This document shows, one piece after another, positions 1-8,100 of a DNA stretch of 64,000 nt; the stretch's first letter is position 1; every line of letters begins with the position of its first letter. Below the pieces are notes generated by a model, which saw nothing but the letters and a program-made list of their open reading frames with translations, was not told the DNA's origin and did no database searches. Origin of the DNA: Burkholderia anthina (GTDB lineage Bacteria > Pseudomonadota > Gammaproteobacteria > Burkholderiales > Burkholderiaceae); assembly GCF_001547525.1 (NCBI RefSeq), contig NZ_CM003768.1, positions 2,108,001-2,172,000 of the forward strand, read 5' to 3'. The translations under genes were made by a program, and so were the position numbers.

Positions 1-253
1 CTTCGTAGAACGGGTCGACGAACGCTGCGTTCGGGTCCGGCATGAGCAGCATGTCCGACGCCTCGATGCCCTTCCAGCCCGCGATCGACGAACCGTCGAA
101 TGCATGCCCGCTTTCGAACTTGTCTTCGTCAAACGCCGAAACCGGCACCGACACGTGCTGCTCCTTGCCGCGCGTATCCGTGAAGCGGAAATCGACAAAC
201 TTGACGTCCTCGTCCTTCACGAGCTGCATGACGTCGGCGACGGTTTTACTCAT
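1..253 (-). CDS. glnA: Glutamine synthetase, type I (N-terminal part, cut by window start)
   Basis: Glutamine synthetase makes glutamine from glutamate, ammonia and ATP, the main ammonia assimilation step in the cytoplasm. Only the first 84 codons are visible. They begin [20 protein letters not shown] and contain the beta-grasp N-terminal domain with the [11 protein letters not shown] stretch typical of GlnA (around residues 50-60). The ATG at 253-251 is preceded on the minus strand by AGGAGAAGAGGTT, a good ribosome binding site. Upstream lie a sigma-54 promoter and two NtrC-like boxes, so nitrogen control is likely. The second glutamine-synthetase-like gene in the window (18656-19993) belongs to polyamine catabolism. 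The identification is firm although the catalytic C-terminal domain lies outside the window. Confidence 0.96.
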   Translation of the reverse strand, partial: MSKTVADVMQLVKDEDVKFVDFRFTDTRGKEQHVSVPVSAFDEDKFESGHAFDGSSIAGWKGIEASDMLLMPDPNAAFVDPFYE

Positions 254-365
254 AACCTCTTCTCCTGATTGAACAATTCCGGCGGACTGGGAAACCGCCT
301 CGTTTATCGAGCTGACCGGGGTCTTGCTTTGGCGCAGCGCGCCCCGATTCGACCGAATTCTATAT

Positions 366-382
366 AGCAGCTTCCGTGCCAA
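366..382 (-). promoter_or_regulatory. Sigma-54 (-24/-12) promoter of glnA
   Basis: Read on the minus strand the site is TTGGCACGGAAGCTGCT. It has the GG and GC doublets exactly ten bases apart that define sigma-54 promoters (consensus TGGCAC-N5-TTGC), with one mismatch in the -12 element. It lies about 113 bp upstream of the glnA ATG. The presence of sigma-54 elements is seen directly; use under nitrogen limitation is inferred from glnA regulation in other proteobacteria. Confidence 0.8.
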
Positions 383-477
383 CCATCGCAAAACCGACGC
401 GGATCACGCCAGCCCGCGCCGTGGCGGGGCTCGCCTGCGCAATTGCAGGGCTCTCCGCCGTACTGGCGCTGGCGGGG

Positions 478-496
478 GCGCACCGAAATGGTGCGC
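478..496. promoter_or_regulatory. NtrC-type enhancer site 1 upstream of glnA
   Basis: A perfect 7-bp inverted repeat, GCGCACC-gaaat-GGTGCGC. It matches the known NtrC operator pattern (GCACC-N5-GGTGC). Its centre is about 110 bp upstream of the sigma-54 promoter, the distance range expected for an enhancer. Confidence 0.7.
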
Positions 497-548
497 TCGT
501 GCGGATACGGCGGCGCAGCCGAATCATCCTGGTGCATTCGCGCCATTT

Positions 549-565
549 TGCACTTTTTTGGTGAA
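549..565. promoter_or_regulatory. NtrC-type enhancer site 2 upstream of glnA (degenerate)
   Basis: TGCACT-ttttt-GGTGAA matches the NtrC dyad TGCACC-N5-GGTGCA with two mismatches. Its centre is 70 bp upstream of site 1, so the two form a plausible cooperative enhancer pair. It is weaker evidence than site 1. Confidence 0.5.
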
Positions 566-622
566 CGCGTGGTCCGTGCCTGCACCACCGCTCACGCCGG
601 CATCCGCGCGACGCCACCGCGC

Positions 623-628
623 TAGAAT
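623..628 (+). promoter_or_regulatory. Putative -10 element of the rhodanese gene
   Basis: TAGAAT matches five of six bases of the sigma-70 -10 box and lies 30 bp before the ATG at 658. No convincing -35 hexamer is seen at 16-18 bp upstream, so the call is tentative. The rest of the 254-657 gap is taken up by the glnA control region and holds no supportable gene. Confidence 0.35.
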
Positions 629-657
629 GCTCGTTTGACCGATACGGAGACCCTGCC

Positions 658-1122
658 ATGAGTACGCTCGACCAGCTTTACGCGAAGGCCGACGAACGCC
701 GCGCACAAGGCGCGCTCAACTACGCCGGCGCGCTGCTGCCGGTCGAGGCGTTCGAACTGCTGCAGCTCGACCCGTCGGCGCGCCTCGTCGACGTGCGCAC
801 GCGCGCCGAGCTCGACTGGGTCGGCCGCCCGCTCGTCGGCGACGGCCAGTACCTGCACGTCGAATGGACGCGCTACCCGGGCGGCGTGCCGAACGCCGAA
901 TTCGTCAACGAACTGAAGGCGGCCCTCCCGGCCGATACGCCCATCCTGTTCCTGTGCCGCAGCGCCGCGCGCTCGAAGCTCGCTGCGGTCGCGTCCGCGC
1001 AGGCCGGTTTCACGAAGGCCTTCGACCTGCTGGAAGGCTTCGAGGGCGCCAAGGACGCCGAAGGCCACCGCAAGACGGTCGACGGCTGGTGCTTCCGCAA
1101 ACTGCCGTGGATCGGCGCCTGA
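658..1122 (+). CDS. Rhodanese-like domain protein
   Basis: A single-domain rhodanese-fold protein of 154 residues, probably a cytoplasmic sulfurtransferase. The rhodanese fold starts near residue 40 (LVDVRTRAELDWVGRPLVGD). The active-site loop CRSAARS at about residues 99-105 supplies the persulfide cysteine. The six-residue loop C-R-S-A-A-R fits sulfurtransferases rather than Cdc25-type phosphatases. The ATG follows CGGAGACCCTGCC, an acceptable ribosome binding site. A strong terminator follows at 1186-1215, so the gene looks monocistronic. The physiological sulfur donor and acceptor cannot be read from sequence. Confidence 0.9.
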   Translation: MSTLDQLYAKADERRAQGALNYAGALLPVEAFELLQLDPSARLVDVRTRAELDWVGRPLVGDGQYLHVEWTRYPGGVPNAEFVNELKAALPADTPILFLCRSAARSKLAAVASAQAGFTKAFDLLEGFEGAKDAEGHRKTVDGWCFRKLPWIGA

Positions 1123-1185
1123 CGGCGCGCCGCGCCCGCCGGTTGCGACAGTCTCATCGTCGAGCCGGGCGATGACATGCCGATG

Positions 1186-1215
1186 ACGGGCCGCATTGCG
1201 CGGCCCGTTGTTTTT
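1186..1215 (+). terminator. Rho-independent terminator after the rhodanese gene
   Basis: Stem ACGGGCCGC / GCGGCCCGT with an ATTGC loop, followed by TGTTTTT on the plus strand. It lies between two convergent genes. The T-tract is only on the side serving the rhodanese gene. Confidence 0.85.
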
Positions 1216-1238
1216 GGTACGGCCCCGTTGCAGGCCGC

Positions 1239-2054
1239 TCAGGCGCGCGGCGTATCGGGCTCGACGACGTCGCCGCCGAGCAGGTGCACGCCTTCGCGCA
1301 GCTTCACGAACGCGGCCGCGACCGCTTCCGGCTCGCCCTTCACGCCGAGATCGATGTGACGGCGCGCGTAGATGCCGCCGCGCTCCGCGTCGCCGACGCT
1401 CGGCAGGCTGAATACGCGCACGCCGGGGAAATCGCGCTCGATCTTCTCCATCAGCGGCGTCAGCGTCGATTCCGGCAACTCGAACACGACCAGCGAGCGC
1501 TCGGCATGCGGCGTCGCGTGATGTAGATGCGCGTACTTCGTATCGAGCACCCACTCGATCATCGGCCACGCCATCACCGGGAAGCCCGGCACGAAGTGGA
1601 GATGACCGACCGAGAAGCCGGGAATCCGGTTGTAGCCGTTCGGGATGATCGTCGCGCCCGCCGGAAACACGCCCATGTTGAAGCGATGCTGGTTCTCCGG
1701 CGATTCGAAATCGACCGGCGTGGCCGGGTCGGCGTGCGTCTCGCGAATGCGTTCCGAAATCAGCGCCTTCGCTTCCGGATGCAGCTCGAGCGGCACGCCG
1801 AGCGCGGCGGCCGCGCACTGGCGCGTATGGTCGTCGGGCGTCGCGCCGATCCCGCCCGTCGAGAACACGATGTCGCCCGACGCGATCGCACGCGCGAGTG
1901 TCGCGGTGATGCGCGCCGGATCGTCGCCGACGTATTCGGCCCAGTCGAGCGCGAGGCCGCGCGCGCCGAGCAGCTCGATGACCTTCGCCAGATGCTTGTC
2001 CTGCCGGCGGCCCGAAAGGATTTCGTCGCCGATGATGATGATGCCGATGCTCAT
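1239..2054 (-). CDS. CinA-type molybdopterin-binding domain protein
   Basis: A 271-residue protein of the competence/damage-inducible protein A family (MoCF_biosynth fold), stand-alone form without the C-terminal nicotinamide-nucleotide amidase domain. It begins MSIGIIIIGDEILSGRRQDK, the family signature. It also has the nucleotide-binding STGGIGATPDDHT stretch near residue 65. Members of this family are linked to pyrophosphatase activity on nucleotides, but this branch is poorly characterised and no specific substrate is claimed. Its start codon overlaps the stop of the upstream EI24 gene by four bases (ATGA), so the pair is almost certainly translationally coupled. The start at 2054 is preferred over upstream in-frame codons because it begins exactly at the conserved N-terminus. 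Confidence 0.88.
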   Translation of the reverse strand: MSIGIIIIGDEILSGRRQDKHLAKVIELLGARGLALDWAEYVGDDPARITATLARAIASGDIVFSTGGIGATPDDHTRQCAAAALGVPLELHPEAKALISERIRETHADPATPVDFESPENQHRFNMGVFPAGATIIPNGYNRIPGFSVGHLHFVPGFPVMAWPMIEWVLDTKYAHLHHATPHAERSLVVFELPESTLTPLMEKIERDFPGVRVFSLPSVGDAERGGIYARRHIDLGVKGEPEAVAAAFVKLREGVHLLGGDVVEPDTPRA

Positions 2055-2866
2055 GCCTGCCCCATGTCGATTGCGGTGGCGCGCAGGTCCTCCAGCGCGC
2101 GCAGGCAGTAGTGCCCGAACCACAGCGCCGAGAAGACGAGGATGAAAGCGTATACCCAGATCATGGCGGCCGCGACGAACGGGAACAGCACCATCATCCA
2201 GACCGACGAAACCCACACGAAGGTCGGCACGGTGCCGAGCAGCCCGGTCGCGACGCCGATGCCGATCAGCGGCCAGCGGTGCCGGCGCACGAGCGCGCGG
2301 CGCTCGTCGCGGCTCGCGTGCAGCGCGAGCGCGTCGTAGGTCATCACGCGATACGTGAGCCAGCCCCAGATCACCGGCGGCAGCAGCGCGAAGAACGGCG
2401 GAATCAGCCACAGCGGGATCGTGACGACGAGCAGCACGACGCCGACGATCGCCGCGCCGAGCGAATTGACCACGCTGCCGAAGAAGGTGCCGCCCCGCTT
2501 CGGCTCGAGCGCCGCGAACTGCCGGTTCGACAGGTGCTTGATCACGACCGGCATCGAGATCGTCGCGATCAGCAGCAGCACGGTCAGCACGATCAGCGGA
2601 ATCGCGAGCGACACGACCACGAACGGCGCGACGACCGCGTGCAGTTGCGACATGCCGATCGCATCGAACGCGCGATACAGCGCGGCCGTCAGCACGAAGC
2701 CGTCGAGCGCGCCGCGCGCGACGTCGATCAGCGTCTGCCACGAGAACCACAGCACGGCGCCCCACAGCAGCGCCGAGACGACGAACGGCATCAGCGTGAG
2801 CCACAGCATGCGCGGGTGCAGCGCGCTGGCGAACGCCCGGACGAAGGAACGCAGCAAGTCGTTCAT
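2051..2866 (-). CDS. EI24 domain (CysZ-like) integral membrane protein
   Basis: A 271-residue inner-membrane protein with several hydrophobic segments (about residues 20-45, 70-105, 140-180 and 200-250). The overall pattern matches the EI24/CysZ family, whose E. coli member is a sulfate transporter; other members are unassigned. The N-terminus MNDLLRSFVRAFASALHPRM is typical of beta-proteobacterial members. It is the first gene of a two-gene unit with the CinA-like gene, with a 4-bp overlap. No cysteine or sulfate gene is nearby, so a sulfate role should not be assumed. Confidence 0.8.
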   Translation of the reverse strand: MNDLLRSFVRAFASALHPRMLWLTLMPFVVSALLWGAVLWFSWQTLIDVARGALDGFVLTAALYRAFDAIGMSQLHAVVAPFVVVSLAIPLIVLTVLLLIATISMPVVIKHLSNRQFAALEPKRGGTFFGSVVNSLGAAIVGVVLLVVTIPLWLIPPFFALLPPVIWGWLTYRVMTYDALALHASRDERRALVRRHRWPLIGIGVATGLLGTVPTFVWVSSVWMMVLFPFVAAAMIWVYAFILVFSALWFGHYCLRALEDLRATAIDMGQA

Positions 2867-2908
2867 GCGAGCCTATGGAGTATGGATTGACGGAGAAAAA
2901 CGGGGAAA

Positions 2909-2957
2909 GGATAAACCACGCGGCCCGCCTGCGCCAAAGCGCCTGCGGGCCGCGTGG
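2909..2957 (-). terminator. Terminator downstream of the desaturase/YncE unit
   Basis: A perfect 13-bp inverted repeat, CCACGCGGCCCGC / GCGGGCCGCGTGG, around a 16-base centre. On the minus strand the stem is followed by TTTATCCTTT. It separates the unit ending at 2994 from the EI24/CinA unit. Confidence 0.7.
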
Positions 2958-2993
2958 AAGCGTCGCTCGACGGGAGACAGGCCGGAATCGGGA

Positions 2994-3968
2994 TCAGGCC
3001 GACGCCGCGCCGCGTTTCGCGGGAAACAGGCGCCGGAAGATCCGCACGAACGCCAGGCCGTGCTGCGACCAGAAGCCGTCGCCGTAGGACACGCCCTCGA
3101 CCTGCTCGCGGATGCCGGTCGGCTCGACCGTGCGGTTCCACGACGCGGTGCCGAACATCATGTCCCACCACGGGAACAGCACGCCGAAGTTGCAGCCGTA
3201 CTTGGTGCCTTCGTGGCCGTAGCCGACCGCATGGTGCCGGCGGTGGAAGATCGGGCTGACGAGCAGGCGCTCGCCGATGCGGCCGTACGACAGCCGCGCA
3301 TTCGTATGCTGGATGCTCTGCAGGAAGTTCGTGACCGCGGTCAGCACGACGAACTGCGACGGCGTCACGCCGATCACGAGCGCGATCGCCGCGAAGAAGC
3401 ACGACTGGATCACGTCGTCGAGCAGGTGGTTGCGGTCGTCGCACCACAGCGACATCTGACGCTGGCTGTGATGAACCGCGTGCAGCTCCCACCAGATGCC
3501 GAACTTGTGCTGCCAGCGGTGATACCAGTAGCCGGCGAAATCGAGCACGACGAGGTAGATCACGAACGCGACGATCGGCTGCGAGGTCACGCCCGGCCAC
3601 AGGTAGTCGAGGTTGACGTTCGACACGCCATGCAGGCGCAGCCACGCCTGGAAGTTGTCGAACACCGGCTGCAGCGCGAAGAAGAAGAACAGCGTGTAGA
3701 TGCCGAGCTTCGAGATCGCCGTGTAGATCACGTCGACCCGCACCGCGCGGCGGTTCTTCCAGCGCTCGACCGGCAGCAGCGCCTCGAGCGGGCGCAGCAG
3801 CGCGAACATCAGCACCATCTGCAGCGCGCCGATGATCACCCAGTACAGCGCGTCGTAGGTGTCCTCGTCGTAGTCCATCAGGTTGAACTTGAAGAGGAGC
3901 GGCTGCACGACGTCGACGTACAGCCAGGTCTGGATGTCCGACACGAACGCATCGATCAGGTGCAGCAT
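2994..3968 (-). CDS. Sterol desaturase / fatty acid hydroxylase family membrane protein
   Basis: A 324-residue member of the fatty acid hydroxylase superfamily: di-iron, membrane-bound oxygenases acting on lipids. The histidine clusters that bind iron are visible: HRWQH and HAVHHS around residues 150-170, a further conserved His/Asn segment (SIQHTNARLS), and HRRHH near residue 245. Hydrophobic stretches lie around residues 40-65, 85-105, 130-150 and 185-220. The substrate is unknown; bacterial homologues modify hopanoids, ornithine lipids or fatty acids. The gene starts 16 bp after the upstream beta-propeller gene ends, so the two are probably one transcript. Confidence 0.85.
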   Translation of the reverse strand: MLHLIDAFVSDIQTWLYVDVVQPLLFKFNLMDYDEDTYDALYWVIIGALQMVLMFALLRPLEALLPVERWKNRRAVRVDVIYTAISKLGIYTLFFFFALQPVFDNFQAWLRLHGVSNVNLDYLWPGVTSQPIVAFVIYLVVLDFAGYWYHRWQHKFGIWWELHAVHHSQRQMSLWCDDRNHLLDDVIQSCFFAAIALVIGVTPSQFVVLTAVTNFLQSIQHTNARLSYGRIGERLLVSPIFHRRHHAVGYGHEGTKYGCNFGVLFPWWDMMFGTASWNRTVEPTGIREQVEGVSYGDGFWSQHGLAFVRIFRRLFPAKRGAASA

Positions 3969-3984
3969 CGTCCGCCTCCGCCCG

Positions 3985-4974
3985 TCACGCGCCGTTCGCC
4001 GCCTTCCACGGCGCGCGGTCGTAGAAGTAGATGCCGTGCGGCGAGCGGCCGACGGCGATCGTCTGCACCAGCTTGCGCGAGGCCAGATCGATGATCCCGA
4101 CCTTCTTCGCGAAACGGAACGTCACCCACAGCGTCTTCTTGTCGGCGGACAGCTCCATGTCGTCGGGGCCCGGCAGCAGGCCGGTGATGTCGCCGACGTT
4201 GGTGAGCGCGTTCTCGTCGATGATGCTGATCGTGTTCGCGACGCGGTTGGTGACCGCGACGTGCGTGCCGTCGGCGAGCGAGCGGAAGTTGTGCGCGCCC
4301 TTGCCCGTGTAGATCTGCTTGACGACCTTCTGGTTGCGCCAGTCGACGACCGCGACGTAATCCGCGCCGGTCATCCCGACCAGCAGGAACTTGTCGTCGG
4401 GCGTGAGCCACAGGCCGGCCGGCACCTTGCCGACCTTCATCTTCCACTTGACCGTCTGCGTCGGCAGATCGATCGCCGCGATCTCGCCGGACACCTGCAG
4501 CGACACGAGCAGCGTCTTGCTGTCCTTCGTGAACGCGAGGTGGCTCGGCATCACCGCGAGCGGCACGCGCTTCACGAGCTTCAGGTCGTGGCCGTCGTAG
4601 CCATAGATGTCGACGCGATCGAGCCGCAAACCGGCCGCCGCGAACCACTTGCGGTCGGGCGAAAAGCCGAGCTGGTAAGGATCGTCTATCCCTTCGACGG
4701 TGCGCTGCAGCTTGCCCGTCTTCGGATCGAGGAACATCAGGCTGTTCGAGACCGAATTCGCGACGATCAGCGACGCATTGTCGGGCGTCGCCATCAAATG
4801 GTGCGGTTCCTTGCCGGTCGGCATCGTGGAAACGACTTCGCGGGTCTGCTGGTCGATCAGGGAAAGCGTCGCTTCGGCCGAATTCAGGACGATCACGTTA
4901 TTCGCGTGTGCGGCGGGCGCCAGCACGGCGGCGGCCAGCGCAAGCGTGCGGCCGAAGGAAAGGAAAGTGCGCAT
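3985..4974 (-). CDS. YncE-like periplasmic beta-propeller protein
   Basis: A 329-residue secreted protein with a clear signal peptide (MRTFLSFGRTLALAAAVLAP, cleavage likely after AHA). The rest consists of repeated blades of the YVTN/YncE type, for example TPDNASLIVANSVSNSL, TKDSKTLLVSLQVSGE and SADKKTLWVTFRF. Such seven-bladed propellers bind DNA or peptides or serve as scaffolds; no catalytic residues are evident. It is first in a probable two-gene unit with the membrane hydroxylase, which hints at a shared envelope function, but this is inference from position. The 174-bp gap upstream to hrpA shows no strong promoter match. Confidence 0.82.
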   Translation of the reverse strand: MRTFLSFGRTLALAAAVLAPAAHANNVIVLNSAEATLSLIDQQTREVVSTMPTGKEPHHLMATPDNASLIVANSVSNSLMFLDPKTGKLQRTVEGIDDPYQLGFSPDRKWFAAAGLRLDRVDIYGYDGHDLKLVKRVPLAVMPSHLAFTKDSKTLLVSLQVSGEIAAIDLPTQTVKWKMKVGKVPAGLWLTPDDKFLLVGMTGADYVAVVDWRNQKVVKQIYTGKGAHNFRSLADGTHVAVTNRVANTISIIDENALTNVGDITGLLPGPDDMELSADKKTLWVTFRFAKKVGIIDLASRKLVQTIAVGRSPHGIYFYDRAPWKAANGA

Positions 4975-5148
4975 GAAGACTCACGTCGTGGAACAGCAGT
5001 GATTGTAGAACGTTCGGCGGGCCCCTCCGGTTGACCCATGCCGGGATTGCGCCGCTTTTGCGCCACCTTGCCGCACGCCGGGCGGCCGCACGGGCCGCCG
5101 CGGCGCAGGCCCCGGCTGCCCGTGCAGGCCCGCCCGACCGATGTCGCG

Positions 5149-8100
5149 CTAGCGCTGCATCGACTCCCAGACCTTGTGCAGACGCTTGACAGAGACCGGC
5201 ATCGGCGTGCGCAGTTCCTGCGCGAACAGCGAAATCCGCAGTTCCTCCAGCAGCCAGCGGAATTCCGCGAGCCGCGCATCGGCGACGCCGCCGCGCTGCG
5301 ACACCGCGCGCTGGTACTGCTGGACGAGCGGCAGTAGCTCGGCCGACTGCTTCGCGTCGCGCGCCGGATCGGCCTTCAGCTTGTCGATCCGCAGCGCGAT
5401 GCCCTTCAGATAGCGCGGGAAATGCGCAAGCTGCGCGTAAGGCGTGTCGATCACGAAGCGCTTGCCGACCAGCGCGGCCAGTTGCTGCTGCAGGTCGGCA
5501 TGGGCCTGCGCGAACGGCTTCGCCTGCGCGAGCTTCTTCACGAGGCCCGCGTATTCGGCCAGGATCTGCCCGACGAGCCGCGCGATTTCCTGCGCGAGCA
5601 GGTTCAGCCGGCTCCTGCCCTCGTCGCGGCGCGTGTGGAAGCTCGCGTCGTCGTCGGGCAGCGGGTCCTGCAGGCACGCGCGGTCGAGCGCCGTGTCGAT
5701 CAACTGGTCGCGCAGCTCGTCCTGCGTGCCGAGCGACATGTACTGCATCGCCATCTCGCGCAGGCCGGGCAGGTTCTTTTCCAGGAACTTGATCGGCTCC
5801 TTCAACTGCAGCGCGAACAACCGCCGCAAGCCGGCCCGGTGAATGCGCGCGGCCTCCTCCGGCGAATCGAACACCTCGACGTCGCAATGCGTGCCGCGAT
5901 CGACGAGCGCCGGATAGCCGTACAGCGTCTGGCCGCGCCGGCGGATTTCCAGCAGCTCGGGCAGCTTGCCGAAATTCCACGTCGTCAGGTTCTCGTACAG
6001 CGCCGTCGCGCCGGTTTCCGTCGGGGCGGCCATCCGTGGGACGGCCATCCGTGGGGCGGCCATCCGTGGGGCGGCCGTCTGCGGCGCGGCGCCCTTGCCC
6101 GGCTTGCCGCCCTTCGCGGCCGAAGCCTGCGCGGCGGCCGGCGCCGGCGCGCCGGCTGCATCGCCCGCGCCGGCGTCGCCGCCCGGCGCGAACGTCGACG
6201 CCGCCGCGATCTTCTGGAACTGCTGCTGCGCCTGCGCACCGAGCTCCTGGCGAAGCTGCGCGAGATTGCGCCCCATCGCGAGCTGGCGGCCGTGCTCGTC
6301 GATCACCTTGAAATTCATGAACAGGTGCGCGGGCAACGTCTCGAGCTTGAAATCGGCCGTCTTCATCGCGACCTGCGTCTCGCCGCGCACGTCGGCGATC
6401 AGCGCCTCGACGAGCCCGCCCGCGCCAAAGCGCTCGCGCCCCATCCGCTCGACGAAGCCCGCCGCGTACTCGGGCAGCGGCACGCAGTGCCGGCGCAGCT
6501 TCTGCGGCAGCGACTTCAACAGCAACTGCACCTTTTCCTTCAGCATCCCCGGCACGAGCCACTCGCAGCGGCGCGCATCGACCTGGTTCAGCGCGAAGAG
6601 CGGCACCGCGAGCGTCACGCCGTCGCGCGGCGTGCCGGGCTCGAAGTGATACGTGAGCGCCATCTCGACGCCGGCCATCGTCGCGCGCTTCGGGAACAGG
6701 TCGGTCGTCACGCCGGCCGCCTCGTGGCGCATCAGGTCGTCGCGCGACAGGTACAGCAGCCGCTGCTTGTCGTCGGGCTGGCCGCCCTTCTTCACCTCGT
6801 CGCGATACCAGCGCTCGAACGCGGCGCCCGTGTGGATGCCTTCCGGAATCGCGTGGTCGTAGTACGCGTAGATCAGCTCGTCGTCGACCAGCACGTCCTG
6901 GCGGCGCGACTTGTGTTCGAGCTGCTCGATGTCGGCGAGCAGCTTGCGGTTGTGCGCGAAGAACGGCAGCTTCGTGTCGAATTCGCCTTCGACCAGCGCG
7001 CCGCGGATGAACAATTCGCGTGCGCGCGCCGGGTCCTGCTTGCCGAACGCGACGCGCCGCCGGTGGTAGATCGGCAACCCGTACAGCGTCGCGCGCTCGA
7101 ACGCGCTCACCTGCGCCGGGCGCTTTTCCCAGTGCGGCTCCGACAGCGATTTTTTCAGCAGATGCGCGCCGATCTTCTCGACCCACTCGGGCTCGATCTT
7201 CGCGAGGCAGCGCGCGTACAGCCGGCTCGTCTCGACGAGTTCGGCCGCCATCACCCAGCGGCCGGCCTTCTTCGCGAGCGCGGAGCCGGGCCACAGGTAG
7301 AACTTGATGCCGCGCGCGCCGAGGTAATGCGGATCGTCGTCCGCTTTCATCCCGATGTTGCCGAGCAGGCCCGTCAACAGGGCCAGATGAATCTGTTCGT
7401 AGGTGGCCTCGACTTCGTTGAGTCGCCAGCCGTGCTCGCGCACGACCGTCAGCAGCTGCGAATGAACGTCGCGCCACTCGCGCAGCCGCAGGTGCGACAG
7501 GAAATTCTGCCGGCAGGCGTCGACGAGCTGGCGATTCGACTTCTTGTGCGCGACGGCTTCCTCGAACCATGCCCAGATCTTCAGCCACTGCAGGAATTCG
7601 GAGCGCTCGTCGGCAAACCGGCGGTGCGCCTGGTCGGCCTGCTCCTGCGCTTCGATCGGGCGGTCGCGCGGATCCTGCACGGACAGCGCGCTCGCGATGA
7701 TCAGCACCTCGCGCAGCGATTGCTGGTCGCGCGCGGCGAGAATCATCCGGCCGACGCGCGGGTCGAGCGGCAGCCGCGCGAGCTCGCGGCCGAGCGGCGT
7801 CAGCGCGTTGTCGTCGTCGACCGCGCCGAGCTCGTTCAGCAACTGGTAGCCGTCCGCGATCGCGCGGCCGGGCGGCGGCTCGAGGAACGGGAACGATTCG
7901 ATCGCGGTCAGGTGCAGCGACTTCATCCGCAGGATCACCGACGCGAGCGACGAACGCAGGATTTCCGGATCGGTGAAGCGTGCGCGCGCCTGGTAGTCGC
8001 TTTCCTCGTACAAGCGGATGCACACGCCGTCGGCCACGCGCCCGCAACGGCCCGCGCGCTGGTTCGCGGCCGCCTGCGAGATCGACTCGACCTGCAGCTG

